This document shows, in pieces, positions 33,456 to 41,016 of a DNA stretch of 64,000 nucleotides (positions are counted from its first letter, which is position 1; every line of letters begins with the position of its first letter). The translations under genes were made by a program, and so were the position numbers. This DNA comes from JAJCYL01 sp965206015. Its GTDB lineage: Bacteria > Bacteroidota > Bacteroidia > Cytophagales > Cyclobacteriaceae. Below the pieces are notes generated by a model, which worked only from the letters and a program-made list of their open reading frames with translations, searched no databases and was not told the DNA's origin. The DNA lies in contig CBDBIW010000015.1 of assembly GCA_965206015.1 (NCBI GenBank), positions 248,001-312,000 on the forward strand. The letters are read 5' to 3'.

Positions 33456-36011
33456 ATGCTTAAGTTTTTGAAACTGACCGGATACCTATCGAGTTTTTTG
33501 ATACTGGTTCTCTTGATAAATGGATGTAAATCCTACAGGTCCACTCAATCTACAGTTCAACCAACTGATACAAAAACCGAGCAGACGAATCCAAAGAGTG
33601 ACACACAAATTCCAATTCATGCTCCACCCAAAATTTACCGTGCTGCAAAATCTAGGATTTGGGACCTTTTGCATACAAAGCTGGACATCAGCTTTGATTG
33701 GGAAAATCAATTTGTAAATGGTGTAGCTGATTTAGAATTGACACCTTTTCTCTATACCCAGGAGAATATGATATTGGATGCTAAAGGGTTCGATATTTTA
33801 AAAGTGAGCATGCTAACAAAGGAGGGGCTGAATGATCTTCAATATCAGTACGATGGACAGAAAGTAAATATTATACTTGACCGGGCTTATGAAAAAGGTG
33901 AAAGGATCCAGATAAAAATAGCATACATCGCCAAGCCCAATGAATTGGAAGAAGGAGGGAGCGAAGCTATTTCCTCGGATAAGGGGTTGTATTTTATTAA
34001 TCCACTTAAGTCAGACCCTAATAAACCACAACAAATTTGGACACAAGGGGAAACGGAGTCTAATTCAGCCTGGTTTCCCACAATCGATTCCCCGAATGAA
34101 AGATGTACACAGGAAATGTACATTACCGTGGCTGACAAATTTAAAACACTCTCTAACGGCAAGTTGATCTCTTCCCGAAAAAATGAAGAGGGAATGCGAA
34201 CCGATTATTGGCGAATGGACAAACCACATGCCCCATATCTTTTTATGGTGGCAGTAGGAGAATTTAGTGTAGTACTTGAAGGCAGTAGTGATGTTCCCCT
34301 TGACTATTGGGTAGAGCCAGCTTATGAAGAATATGCGGATGACATCTTTGGAAATACCCCGGAGATGTTAACTTTTTTCTCGGAACTCTTCGAATACCCT
34401 TACCCATGGGACAAATATTCACAGGTAGTAGTGAGGGATTACGTTTCAGGAGCAATGGAAAATACAACCTCGTCTGTATTTATGGAAGATTTACAAGTTA
34501 CAAATCGAGAATTACTGGACGAAAATTGGGATTATATAATTGCTCATGAGCTTATCCATCAATGGTTTGGGGATTTGGTTACGTGCGAGTCCTGGTCCAA
34601 CCTCCCATTGAATGAAGGATTTGCGAACTATGGAGAATACCTTTGGAATGAATATAAATATGGTGTTGACGAGGCAGATTATAATGGTTGGGTAGAACTG
34701 CAAAATTACCTGGCGGAAGCCGAGACCAAACAAGTTCCTTTGATAAGGTATTATTATGAAAATAGAGAGGACATGTTTGATAGCCATTCTTACGCCAAAG
34801 CCGGAAGAGTCATTCATATGTTGAGGAAATATGTGGGGGACGAGGCGTTTTTTAACTCATTAAGTCACTACCTAAAAGCTAATGCATTCCAGTCAGTAGA
34901 AATAAATGATCTCAGGCTATCTTTTGAATCAGTAACTGGAGAAGACTTGAATTGGTTTTTTGACCAATGGTTTCTTGCACCCGGACACCCTTCACTCAAT
35001 GTATTTCATGAATATGAGCAAGACTCTCTACATGTATATATCACTCAACTCCAAGACACCACACAAGCACCAGTTTATAAGTTGCCCATTTACCTTGATG
35101 TCCACTCATCTGAAGAAATCGACAGGTACGCTCTGATTATTGAAGAAAGCACCGAACAATACAGTTTCTACTATCCTGATCAACCACAATTGGTATTATT
35201 TGATTCGGAACAACAATTGGTCGGAGAGGTGAGCCATCTTAAATCTGCAAAAGAACTCCAATACCAATATTTTTATGGAGAAAACTTCTTAACAAGATTT
35301 TTTGCGCTTTTTGAAATACAGGAAAGCTTAAATGATAATTCAAAGAGGAATGTCGTTAAAGCTGCATTGTCAGATTCTTCCTGGAGGATTAGGTCTGAAG
35401 CGATCGATATGCTCAGTGATAATGAAATGCTGGGTGATGCAGAAGTGATCTCAATTTTAAAAAATCTTAGCAAGGACGAAAAATCATTGGTCAGGGCATC
35501 TGCATTAGCGGCTTTGACACAAACAAATCCAGCAGAATATTCTGAGCTAATCAAATCCTCTTTGTTGGACAGTTCATATAGTGTTGTGGGGGTGGCGTTG
35601 TCATCACTTCTGATTTTTGAGGAGTCTCCCGATGTTGCTATGTTGGATAATCTTGCTAAGTCAGATAATATTAATGTGCTGATACCTATCGCTGATTACT
35701 ATCTGGAGCAAAAAGATTTTACAAAGTTTGATTGGTTTGTGGAAAAGGCCTCATTACTTAAAAGTCAAAGTCTTTACTTCTTTTTGCAGTATGTCAATCA
35801 ATACTTAGCCATTGCACCAGATGACCAAAGAAAGGCTGCAATTGAACAGATGGAAGAGATGGCCTTGGCGCATCATTTATTTTATGTGAGGTTGGCTGCA
35901 TTTCAAGGCCTAATAATTTTATCAGAATTGGAAGGAGTAGAGGATATTATAAATGAAGTTAAAGCGGCTGAAAAAGATTTGCGGCTTGTTCAATTCTATA
36001 GTCAGTACTAG
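33456..36011 (+). CDS. M1 family aminopeptidase lipoprotein with C-terminal HEAT-like repeats
   Basis: This 851-residue protein has a lipoprotein signal (YLSSFLILVLLINGC, Cys near residue 24). The M1 peptidase part has the exopeptidase motif SGAMENTTS near residue 329 and the zinc site IIAHELIHQWFGD near 362-375 with its third ligand in LPLNEGFANY. The segment from about 600 to 851 is helical and repeat-like, resembling HEAT/ARM repeats (for example SSWRIRSEAIDML, SLVRASALAALTQ), as in many M1 enzymes. It probably trims N-terminal residues from peptides on the periplasmic or surface side. Confidence 0.93.
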   Translation: MLKFLKLTGYLSSFLILVLLINGCKSYRSTQSTVQPTDTKTEQTNPKSDTQIPIHAPPKIYRAAKSRIWDLLHTKLDISFDWENQFVNGVADLELTPFLYTQENMILDAKGFDILKVSMLTKEGLNDLQYQYDGQKVNIILDRAYEKGERIQIKIAYIAKPNELEEGGSEAISSDKGLYFINPLKSDPNKPQQIWTQGETESNSAWFPTIDSPNERCTQEMYITVADKFKTLSNGKLISSRKNEEGMRTDYWRMDKPHAPYLFMVAVGEFSVVLEGSSDVPLDYWVEPAYEEYADDIFGNTPEMLTFFSELFEYPYPWDKYSQVVVRDYVSGAMENTTSSVFMEDLQVTNRELLDENWDYIIAHELIHQWFGDLVTCESWSNLPLNEGFANYGEYLWNEYKYGVDEADYNGWVELQNYLAEAETKQVPLIRYYYENREDMFDSHSYAKAGRVIHMLRKYVGDEAFFNSLSHYLKANAFQSVEINDLRLSFESVTGEDLNWFFDQWFLAPGHPSLNVFHEYEQDSLHVYITQLQDTTQAPVYKLPIYLDVHSSEEIDRYALIIEESTEQYSFYYPDQPQLVLFDSEQQLVGEVSHLKSAKELQYQYFYGENFLTRFFALFEIQESLNDNSKRNVVKAALSDSSWRIRSEAIDMLSDNEMLGDAEVISILKNLSKDEKSLVRASALAALTQTNPAEYSELIKSSLLDSSYSVVGVALSSLLIFEESPDVAMLDNLAKSDNINVLIPIADYYLEQKDFTKFDWFVEKASLLKSQSLYFFLQYVNQYLAIAPDDQRKAAIEQMEEMALAHHLFYVRLAAFQGLIILSELEGVEDIINEVKAAEKDLRLVQFYSQY

Positions 36012-36048
36012 TGCTATTTCGCAGCCGGATTTTCCTTTGGAGTAAAAG

Positions 36049-36079
36049 TTTGATTAGAATAAAAAAGCCTCTATTTTTG
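36049..36079 (+). promoter_or_regulatory. Promoter for the tRNA-Tyr-Gly-Thr-tuf transcript
   Basis: TTTG at 36049-36052, exactly 19 bases, then TATTTTTG at 36072-36079 is an ideal Bacteroidota -33/-7 pair. Transcription would start about 65 bases before tRNA-Tyr. Confidence 0.8.
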
Positions 36080-36151
36080 CGCTTCCTTTAAAATCGAGAG
36101 ATGTGGTTTTAGGGGAAATGTTCTTGTTTTGGTGTGATGTTGAAGTGAAGC

Positions 36152-36233
36152 GGGGAGATACCGAAGCGGTCAAACGGGGCAGACTGTAAATCTGCTGGCT
36201 CAGCCTTCGTAGGTTCGAATCCTGCTCTCCCCA
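36152..36233 (+). tRNA. tRNA-Tyr (anticodon GTA)
   Basis: The acceptor arm GGGGAGA pairs with TCTCCCC at 36226-36232, with discriminator A at 36233. The anticodon GTA is at 36186-36188, the extra arm is long as expected of class II tyrosine tRNA, and the T-loop GGTTCGAATC is present. The CCA end is not encoded. Confidence 0.96.
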
Positions 36234-36336
36234 CTTTAAAGAGTGGGCGGGGTTAGTTTGAGCGTATAGTTTGGGATTAATTTGGTCATAAGTTTGAGAC
36301 CACACCCACTCGATACATCCAAACCCATACCCAATC

Positions 36337-36409
36337 GCGGGTGTAGCTCAGTTGGTAGAGCGACAGCCTTCCAAGCTGTAGGTCGCCGGTTCGAACCTGG
36401 TCACCCGCT
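36337..36409 (+). tRNA. tRNA-Gly (anticodon TCC)
   Basis: The acceptor arm GCGGGTG pairs with CACCCGC at 36402-36408. The anticodon TCC is at 36370-36372 in a seven-base loop, with D-loop GCTCAGTTGGTAGAGC and T-loop GGTTCGAACC. It reads GGA and GGG codons. CCA is not encoded. Confidence 0.96.
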
Positions 36410-36447
36410 CTAAACGCTCAAAGGCCACATCAAAATGACACCCCAAG

Positions 36448-36519
36448 GCCGACGTAGCTCAGGGGTAGAGTGCTTCCTTGGTAAGGAAGAGGTCAGGGGT
36501 TCAAATCCCCTCGTTGGCT
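36448..36519 (+). tRNA. tRNA-Thr (anticodon GGT)
   Basis: The acceptor arm GCCGACG pairs with CGTTGGC at 36512-36518 (one G-T pair). The anticodon GGT is at 36480-36482 and the T-arm is GGGGTTCAAATCCCC. It reads ACC and ACT codons. It lies 56 bases before tuf, probably on one transcript. Confidence 0.96.
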
Positions 36520-36575
36520 CGAAGTTGATTATTTGTAACTATTAAATATTTTAACCTAATATAAGATTTTCAAAC

Positions 36576-37763
36576 ATGGCTAAAGAAAACTTTGATCGTT
36601 CCAAACCCCACGTTAATATTGGTACTATTGGTCACGTTGACCACGGTAAAACAACATTAACCGCTGCTATTACCAAAGTGTTGGCAGAGCAGGGGTTTGC
36701 TGAAGTAAGAGATTTTTCATCAATTGACAATGCTCCTGAGGAAAAAGAAAGAGGTATTACAATTAATACCGCTCACGTTGAGTATTCAACCGAGAATCGA
36801 CACTATGCTCACGTTGATTGTCCAGGTCACGCTGACTATGTGAAAAACATGGTTACAGGTGCTGCCCAGATGGACGGTGCTATACTAGTAGTAGCAGCCA
36901 CTGACGGCCCAATGCCCCAAACAAGAGAGCACATCCTTTTGGCTCGCCAGGTTGGGGTGCCAGCATTGGTTGTTTTCATGAACAAGGTTGACCTTGTTGA
37001 CGATCCTGAATTATTGGAGCTTGTAGAAATGGAAGTTAGAGAGCTTTTAAGTTTCTATGAATTTCCTGGTGATGACATACCTGTTGTTCAGGGATCTGCG
37101 TTGGGTGCTTTAAATGGCGAAACTGCGTGGGTTGAGAAAGTAGTAGAGTTGATGGCTTCAGTAGATAGTTACATTCCGATTCCTGAAAGGATGGTCGACA
37201 AAAACTTTTTGATGCCAGTTGAAGATATTTTCTCAATTACGGGTCGTGGCACTGTTGCAACAGGTAGAATAGAAAGAGGTGTGACAAATACTGGAGACCC
37301 TGTTGATATCATTGGCATGGGTGCTGAGAATATGAAGTCTACGGTCACTGGTGTGGAGATGTTTAGAAAAATTCTTGATAGAGGTGAAGCGGGTGATAAC
37401 GTTGGTCTTCTTCTCAGAGGTATCGAAAAAAATGAGATCAAAAGAGGAATGATTATTTGTAAGCCAGGTTCTGTTAAACCACACGCTCATTTCAAAGCGG
37501 AAGTGTATGTGCTGTCGAAAGATGAAGGTGGGCGTCACACTCCTTTTTTCAATAAATACAGACCGCAGTTCTATTTGAGAACTACCGATGTGACTGGTGA
37601 AATTATGCTGCCTGATGGTGTAGAAATGGTAATGCCTGGTGATAATATTACAATCGAGGTGACCCTTATTAATAAGGTGGCACTTGAGCCAGGATTACGT
37701 TTTGCGATCCGAGAAGGTGGCAGGACCGTTGGAGCTGGTCAGGTCACTGAAATTCTTGACTAA
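36576..37763 (+). CDS. tuf: Elongation factor Tu
   Basis: This 395-residue GTPase delivers aminoacyl-tRNA to the ribosome. The G motifs are GHVDHGKTTL (residues 18-27), the switch I RGITINTAH, DCPGHADY, and NKVD. The effector and tRNA-binding domains II and III follow, ending in GGRTVGAGQVTEILD. The gene follows three tRNA genes and precedes tRNA-Trp and secE, an arrangement (tRNAs-tuf-secE-nusG) that is old in bacteria. Here tuf is not next to fusA, unlike in enterobacteria. Confidence 0.98.
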   Translation: MAKENFDRSKPHVNIGTIGHVDHGKTTLTAAITKVLAEQGFAEVRDFSSIDNAPEEKERGITINTAHVEYSTENRHYAHVDCPGHADYVKNMVTGAAQMDGAILVVAATDGPMPQTREHILLARQVGVPALVVFMNKVDLVDDPELLELVEMEVRELLSFYEFPGDDIPVVQGSALGALNGETAWVEKVVELMASVDSYIPIPERMVDKNFLMPVEDIFSITGRGTVATGRIERGVTNTGDPVDIIGMGAENMKSTVTGVEMFRKILDRGEAGDNVGLLLRGIEKNEIKRGMIICKPGSVKPHAHFKAEVYVLSKDEGGRHTPFFNKYRPQFYLRTTDVTGEIMLPDGVEMVMPGDNITIEVTLINKVALEPGLRFAIREGGRTVGAGQVTEILD

Positions 37764-37792
37764 ATAGGGTAATAGATCAAAGGTTTCGGGTA

Positions 37793-37813
37793 CGATTCAT
37801 ATTCAGCGAATCG
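37793..37813 (+). terminator. Hairpin after tuf (weak terminator candidate)
   Basis: CGATTC at 37793-37798 pairs with GAATCG at 37808-37813. No clean T-tract follows (ACTTGTTTG), so it may slow polymerase or process RNA rather than terminate. It lies just upstream of the -33 box for tRNA-Trp. Confidence 0.35.
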
Positions 37814-37815
37814 CA

Positions 37816-37846
37816 CTTGTTTGTTTCTTAAAAAGAGATACCTTTG
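37816..37846 (+). promoter_or_regulatory. Promoter for tRNA-Trp-secE-nusG-rplKAJL-rpoBC transcript
   Basis: CTTG at 37816-37819, 19 bases, then TACCTTTG at 37839-37846. Transcription should start a few bases downstream and immediately enter a small hairpin (37850-37867). Confidence 0.75.
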
Positions 37847-37849
37847 CAG

Positions 37850-37867
37850 TCCCATTTTCGGAAGGGA
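37850..37867 (+). promoter_or_regulatory. 5-prime leader hairpin before tRNA-Trp
   Basis: TCCC (37850-37853) pairs with GGGA (37864-37867). Inside, TT can pair with AA, leaving the loop TTCGG. It begins only about four bases after the -7 element, at or next to the predicted first base of the RNA, and resembles the hairpins at 53167 and 59493. Confidence 0.5.
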
Positions 37868-37878
37868 TAAAAGGGGAT

Positions 37879-37951
37879 ACGGGTGTAGCTCAATTGGTAG
37901 AGCGACGGTCTCCAAAACCGTAGGCTGTGGGTTCGATTCCTACCACCCGTG
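37879..37951 (+). tRNA. tRNA-Trp (anticodon CCA)
   Basis: The acceptor arm ACGGGTG pairs with CACCCGT at 37944-37950 with discriminator G. The anticodon CCA is at 37912-37914 and the T-arm is GGGTTCGATTCC. It lies 28 bases upstream of secE. CCA at the 3-prime end is not encoded. Confidence 0.96.
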
Positions 37952-37979
37952 CTTACGGACTAAAAAGAGGGTGAAGTAA

Positions 37980-38171
37980 ATGACAAAATTGAAAGCTTTT
38001 ATGATGGAGTCTTATGATGAAATGAGGCTCAAAGTTTCATGGCCGAAATATGCCGAACTGCAAAGCAGTTCTGTGCTTGTTTTGGTGGCCTCTTTAATCT
38101 TTGCACTGTTAATCGGAGTAATTGACCTCGCTTTTGATAATGCGATGAATTGGTTTTTTAGATCGTTCTAA
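37980..38171 (+). CDS. secE: Preprotein translocase subunit SecE
   Basis: This 63-residue protein has the minimal one-span SecE form: an amphipathic MMESYDEMRLKVSWPKYAELQ segment (with the conserved WP) and a membrane segment at about residues 31-55. SecE clamps SecY in the inner-membrane translocon. It lies between tRNA-Trp and nusG, its usual neighbourhood. Confidence 0.94.
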   Translation: MTKLKAFMMESYDEMRLKVSWPKYAELQSSSVLVLVASLIFALLIGVIDLAFDNAMNWFFRSF

Positions 38172-38191
38172 TTGACCAAAAGAACAGGAAG

Positions 38192-38749
38192 ATGGCGAAA
38201 TTAAACTGGTATGTAATAAGGGCGATAAGTGGCCAGGAGAGGAAGGTAAAAACCTACTTGAACAATGAAATTTCCAGACAGAATCTGGAGGATGAAATTC
38301 CACAGGTTTTGATACCGTCTGAGAAGGTTTATGAAATGAGAAATGGGAAGAAGCGAGTGAGAGAGAGAAATTTTTTCCCTGGATATATTTTAGTATCGGC
38401 TGACTTATCAAAGGGTGAAACGGTACATACAATTAATAGTATACCTGGCGTTATTGGATTTTTGGGATCCAACGACAAAGGAACAGACAGAGTTCCTGTA
38501 CCTCTGAGACAAAACGAGGTCAACAGAATTTTGGGTAAGGTAGAAGAAGTAGATGAATTAGAAGAGACTTTAGACAAGCCTTTTATAATAGGAGAAGCTG
38601 TCAAGGTAATGGATGGACCATTTAGTGGATTTACAGGAGCAGTAGAGGAGATTTTTGAGGAGAGAAAGAAGCTGAATGTAATGGTCAAAATATTTGGGAG
38701 GAATACGCCCGTAGAACTTAATTATATACAGGTAGAAAAAGAGGAATAA
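38192..38749 (+). CDS. nusG: Transcription termination/antitermination factor NusG
   Basis: This 185-residue protein has the NGN domain (WYVIRAISGQERKVKTYL at the start, FFPGYILV near residue 63, PGVIGFLG near 89) and the C-terminal KOW domain (GEAVKVMDGPFSGFTGAVEEI). It binds RNA polymerase and links it to Rho or to the ribosome through S10. It lies 20 bases after secE and 6 before rplK. Confidence 0.96.
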   Translation: MAKLNWYVIRAISGQERKVKTYLNNEISRQNLEDEIPQVLIPSEKVYEMRNGKKRVRERNFFPGYILVSADLSKGETVHTINSIPGVIGFLGSNDKGTDRVPVPLRQNEVNRILGKVEEVDELEETLDKPFIIGEAVKVMDGPFSGFTGAVEEIFEERKKLNVMVKIFGRNTPVELNYIQVEKEE

Positions 38750-38755
38750 TAAGTA

Positions 38756-39196
38756 ATGGCAAAAGAAATAAGTGGTTATTTAAAACTTCAGGCAAGAGGT
38801 GGGACAGCTAATCCATCTCCTCCAATCGGACCAGCCCTTGGTAGTAAAGGGCTTAATATCATGGAGTTTTGTAAGCAATTCAATGGAAGGACTCAGGATA
38901 AAATGGGTCAATTGCTTCCAGTTCTAATTACGATATATACAGACAAATCTTTTGATTTCGTTATCAAAACACCTCCAGCACCAATATTGTTGTTAGAAGC
39001 TGCAAAAGCGAAAAAAGGCTCTGGAGAACCAAATAGATTGAGGTCTGGTTCTGTAACCTGGGATCAGGTCAGGCAAATTGCTGAAACGAAAATGACAGAT
39101 TTAAATGCTTTTAAGATAGAGTCAGCCATGAAGATGGTCGCAGGTACTGCTAGAAGTATGGGTATACATATTAAAGGACAAGCTCCTTGGGCATAA
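38756..39196 (+). CDS. rplK: 50S ribosomal protein L11
   Basis: This 146-residue protein has the N-terminal proline-rich NPSPPIGPALGSKGLNIMEF segment that contacts 23S rRNA at the GTPase centre, and the C-terminal rRNA-binding domain ending in ARSMGIHIKGQAP. It forms the stalk base with L10 and is the target of thiopeptides and of RelA signalling. It begins 6 bases after nusG. Confidence 0.97.
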   Translation: MAKEISGYLKLQARGGTANPSPPIGPALGSKGLNIMEFCKQFNGRTQDKMGQLLPVLITIYTDKSFDFVIKTPPAPILLLEAAKAKKGSGEPNRLRSGSVTWDQVRQIAETKMTDLNAFKIESAMKMVAGTARSMGIHIKGQAPWA

Positions 39197-39207
39197 TTGG
39201 CAATAGA

Positions 39208-39912
39208 ATGGCAAAATTAACTAAGAATCAAAAAGAAGCACGTAAGCTTTATGACCCTGGGCAGCTTTATTCGATGGACGAAGCTTCCGATCTTCTTAAA
39301 AAAATAACATTTAGCAAGTTTGACAGTTCAGTTGACCTTAATGTGAGACTTGGAGTCGACCCAAGGAAAGCTGACCAAATGGTAAGAGGCGTAGTTGCCT
39401 TACCTCATGGCATTGGTAAAGATGTAAAGGTTCTGGTCTTATGTACACCAGATAAAGAACAAGAAGCAAAAGATGCCGGGGCTGATTTTGTTGGATTAGA
39501 CGAATTTATCAAGAAGATAGAAGGCGGTTGGACAGACATGGATGTAATTGTTACCATGCCAACAGTTATGGCAAAGGTAGGTAAACTCGGAAGAGTACTC
39601 GGTCCAAGAGGCTTAATGCCAAATCCTAAATCTGGAACGGTCACCATGGATATTGGAAAAGCAGTTACTGAGGTCAAGGCCGGTAAAATAGATTTTAAGG
39701 TTGACAAGTTTGGAATTATCCACGCCAATATAGGCAAAGTGTCATTTTCTCCAGATAAAATTAAGGAGAATGCACTTGAAATGATTAATACAATAAATAA
39801 GCTCAAACCATCATCGGCAAAGGGCACTTATTTAAAAAGTATTTCTCTTTCAAGCACTATGAGTACGGGTATTTCTATAGACCAAAGCACTATAAGTGGT
39901 ATAAAACCATGA
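39208..39912 (+). CDS. rplA: 50S ribosomal protein L1
   Basis: The ATG at 39208 (MAKLTKNQKEARKLYD) is the normal start, giving 234 residues; the frame extends to 39187 within rplK. It has the L1 motifs VDLNVRLGVDPRKADQMVRG and the RGLMPNPKSGTVT block near residue 140. L1 binds the mobile L1 stalk and in other bacteria represses its own operon. The stop overlaps the rplJ ATG by four bases. Confidence 0.96.
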   Translation: MAKLTKNQKEARKLYDPGQLYSMDEASDLLKKITFSKFDSSVDLNVRLGVDPRKADQMVRGVVALPHGIGKDVKVLVLCTPDKEQEAKDAGADFVGLDEFIKKIEGGWTDMDVIVTMPTVMAKVGKLGRVLGPRGLMPNPKSGTVTMDIGKAVTEVKAGKIDFKVDKFGIIHANIGKVSFSPDKIKENALEMINTINKLKPSSAKGTYLKSISLSSTMSTGISIDQSTISGIKP

Positions 39913-40436
39913 CCAGGGAAGAAAAAAGTAATATAATCGGAGAACTGGCTGAGAAGTTAGCTAATACGAATTTTTTCTATTTGACTGATGCATCAGGCTT
40001 AACTGTTGCTCAAGTGAATGCTTTCAGGGGACTTTGTTGCGAGCAAGGAATAGAGTACAGAGTGGCGAAAAACACCTTGATAAAAAAGGCACTGGATAAG
40101 CAAGAAACTGACTTTACTGAAATGGATTCTGCCCTGAAAGGATTTTCAGGTATCCTTTTCTCACCTGAGTCCGGCAACTTACCGGCAAAAATAATTAAGC
40201 AATTTCATAAGACTGACAAAGCCCGAAGACCAAAACTAAAGGCTGCTTCCATAGATTCTGAACTGTTTATTGGCGAGAAACATTTAAACGCACTGAGTGA
40301 ACTCAAATCTAAAAATGAGCTCATTGGTGAAATTATTGGTCTTTTACAATCACCTGCAACCAATGTTATGTCTGCTTTATTAAGTGGAAAAAACAAATTG
40401 GCAGGAATTGTTAAAACTTTGGCAGAGCGAGAGTAG
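39909..40436 (+). CDS. rplJ: 50S ribosomal protein L10
   Basis: This 175-residue protein anchors the L7/L12 dimers to the ribosome. It has the FFYLTDASGLTVAQVNAFRGLC segment, the YRVAKNTLIKKAL motif near residue 50, and a C-terminal helix that binds L12. The start ATG overlaps the rplA stop (ATGA), so translation is coupled. No separate L10 leader is visible here. Confidence 0.96.
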   Translation: MTREEKSNIIGELAEKLANTNFFYLTDASGLTVAQVNAFRGLCCEQGIEYRVAKNTLIKKALDKQETDFTEMDSALKGFSGILFSPESGNLPAKIIKQFHKTDKARRPKLKAASIDSELFIGEKHLNALSELKSKNELIGEIIGLLQSPATNVMSALLSGKNKLAGIVKTLAERE

Positions 40437-40470
40437 GTATAAATTATTAAAAAAATTAATTGTAGTAAAA

Positions 40471-40854
40471 ATGGCAGATTTAAAAGCATTCGCTGAGCAG
40501 TTAGTGAATTTGACAGTAAAAGAGGTTAATGAACTAGCTGATATTTTAAAAGATGAGTATGGCATTGAGCCTGCTGCAACTGCAACTCCTGTAATGGTTG
40601 CTGGTGCTGGTGACGGAGATGCCGCAGGTGATGCGGAAGAGAAATCCTCTTTCGATGTTGTACTTACTTCGGCAGGGCAAGCTAAGTTAGCTGTTGTTAA
40701 GCTGGTTAAGGAATTGACCGGTCTGGGTTTGAAAGAAGCCAAGGAATTGGTTGACGGAGCACCAAAAGCGGTGAAAGAAGGTATTGCTAAAGACGAAGCT
40801 GAAGCTTTGAAAAAGCAACTTGAAGAAGCAGGAGCAGAAGTAGAGCTGAAGTAA
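40471..40854 (+). CDS. rplL: 50S ribosomal protein L7/L12
   Basis: The ATG at 40471 gives 127 residues. The N-terminal dimerisation domain (LKAFAEQLVNLTVKEVNELADIL), a Gly/Ala/Asp hinge (residues about 40-55), and the C-terminal factor-binding domain (VVKLVKELTGLGLKEAKELV) are present. It forms the flexible stalk that recruits EF-Tu and EF-G. The gap to rpoB holds the attenuator hairpins. Confidence 0.97.
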   Translation: MADLKAFAEQLVNLTVKEVNELADILKDEYGIEPAATATPVMVAGAGDGDAAGDAEEKSSFDVVLTSAGQAKLAVVKLVKELTGLGLKEAKELVDGAPKAVKEGIAKDEAEALKKQLEEAGAEVELK

Positions 40855-40860
40855 TCAAAA

Positions 40861-40928
40861 AGGTCGTAAATATCGACCTAACGAGGATACTCAGGCCTGG
40901 TCCCGACTACAATCGGGATCAGGTCTTT
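40861..40928 (+). terminator. Tandem hairpins between rplL and rpoB (attenuator)
   Basis: A first hairpin AGGTCG/CGACCT (40861-40866, 40874-40879) is followed by a strong 11-bp stem CCTGGTCCCGA/TCGGGATCAGG (40896-40906, 40913-40923) and a short T-tract (TCTTTT). It would reduce transcription into rpoBC relative to rplJL, as at the same site in other bacteria. No new promoter is evident before rpoB. Confidence 0.8.
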
Positions 40929-41016
40929 TCCTGTTTATACTATTAGTTGTCCTAGCGGACAGCCCGCTGCAGAACGACTGTGGCATTAATTTCTTGTAAC
41001 TAAACTGATTAAAACC

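Noticed and set aside
33486..33710. Several open frames inside the M1 aminopeptidase, rpoB, rpoC and ribosomal genes in other frames
   Set aside because: They overlap strongly conserved genes and show only by-product composition.
39187..39207. Upstream in-frame starts of rplA, rpsC (56216), rplE (58568), rpsH (59489), DUF3467 (49176) and rplL (40384)
   Set aside because: Each extension overlaps the preceding gene or a leader, and the conserved N-termini start at the internal ATG.
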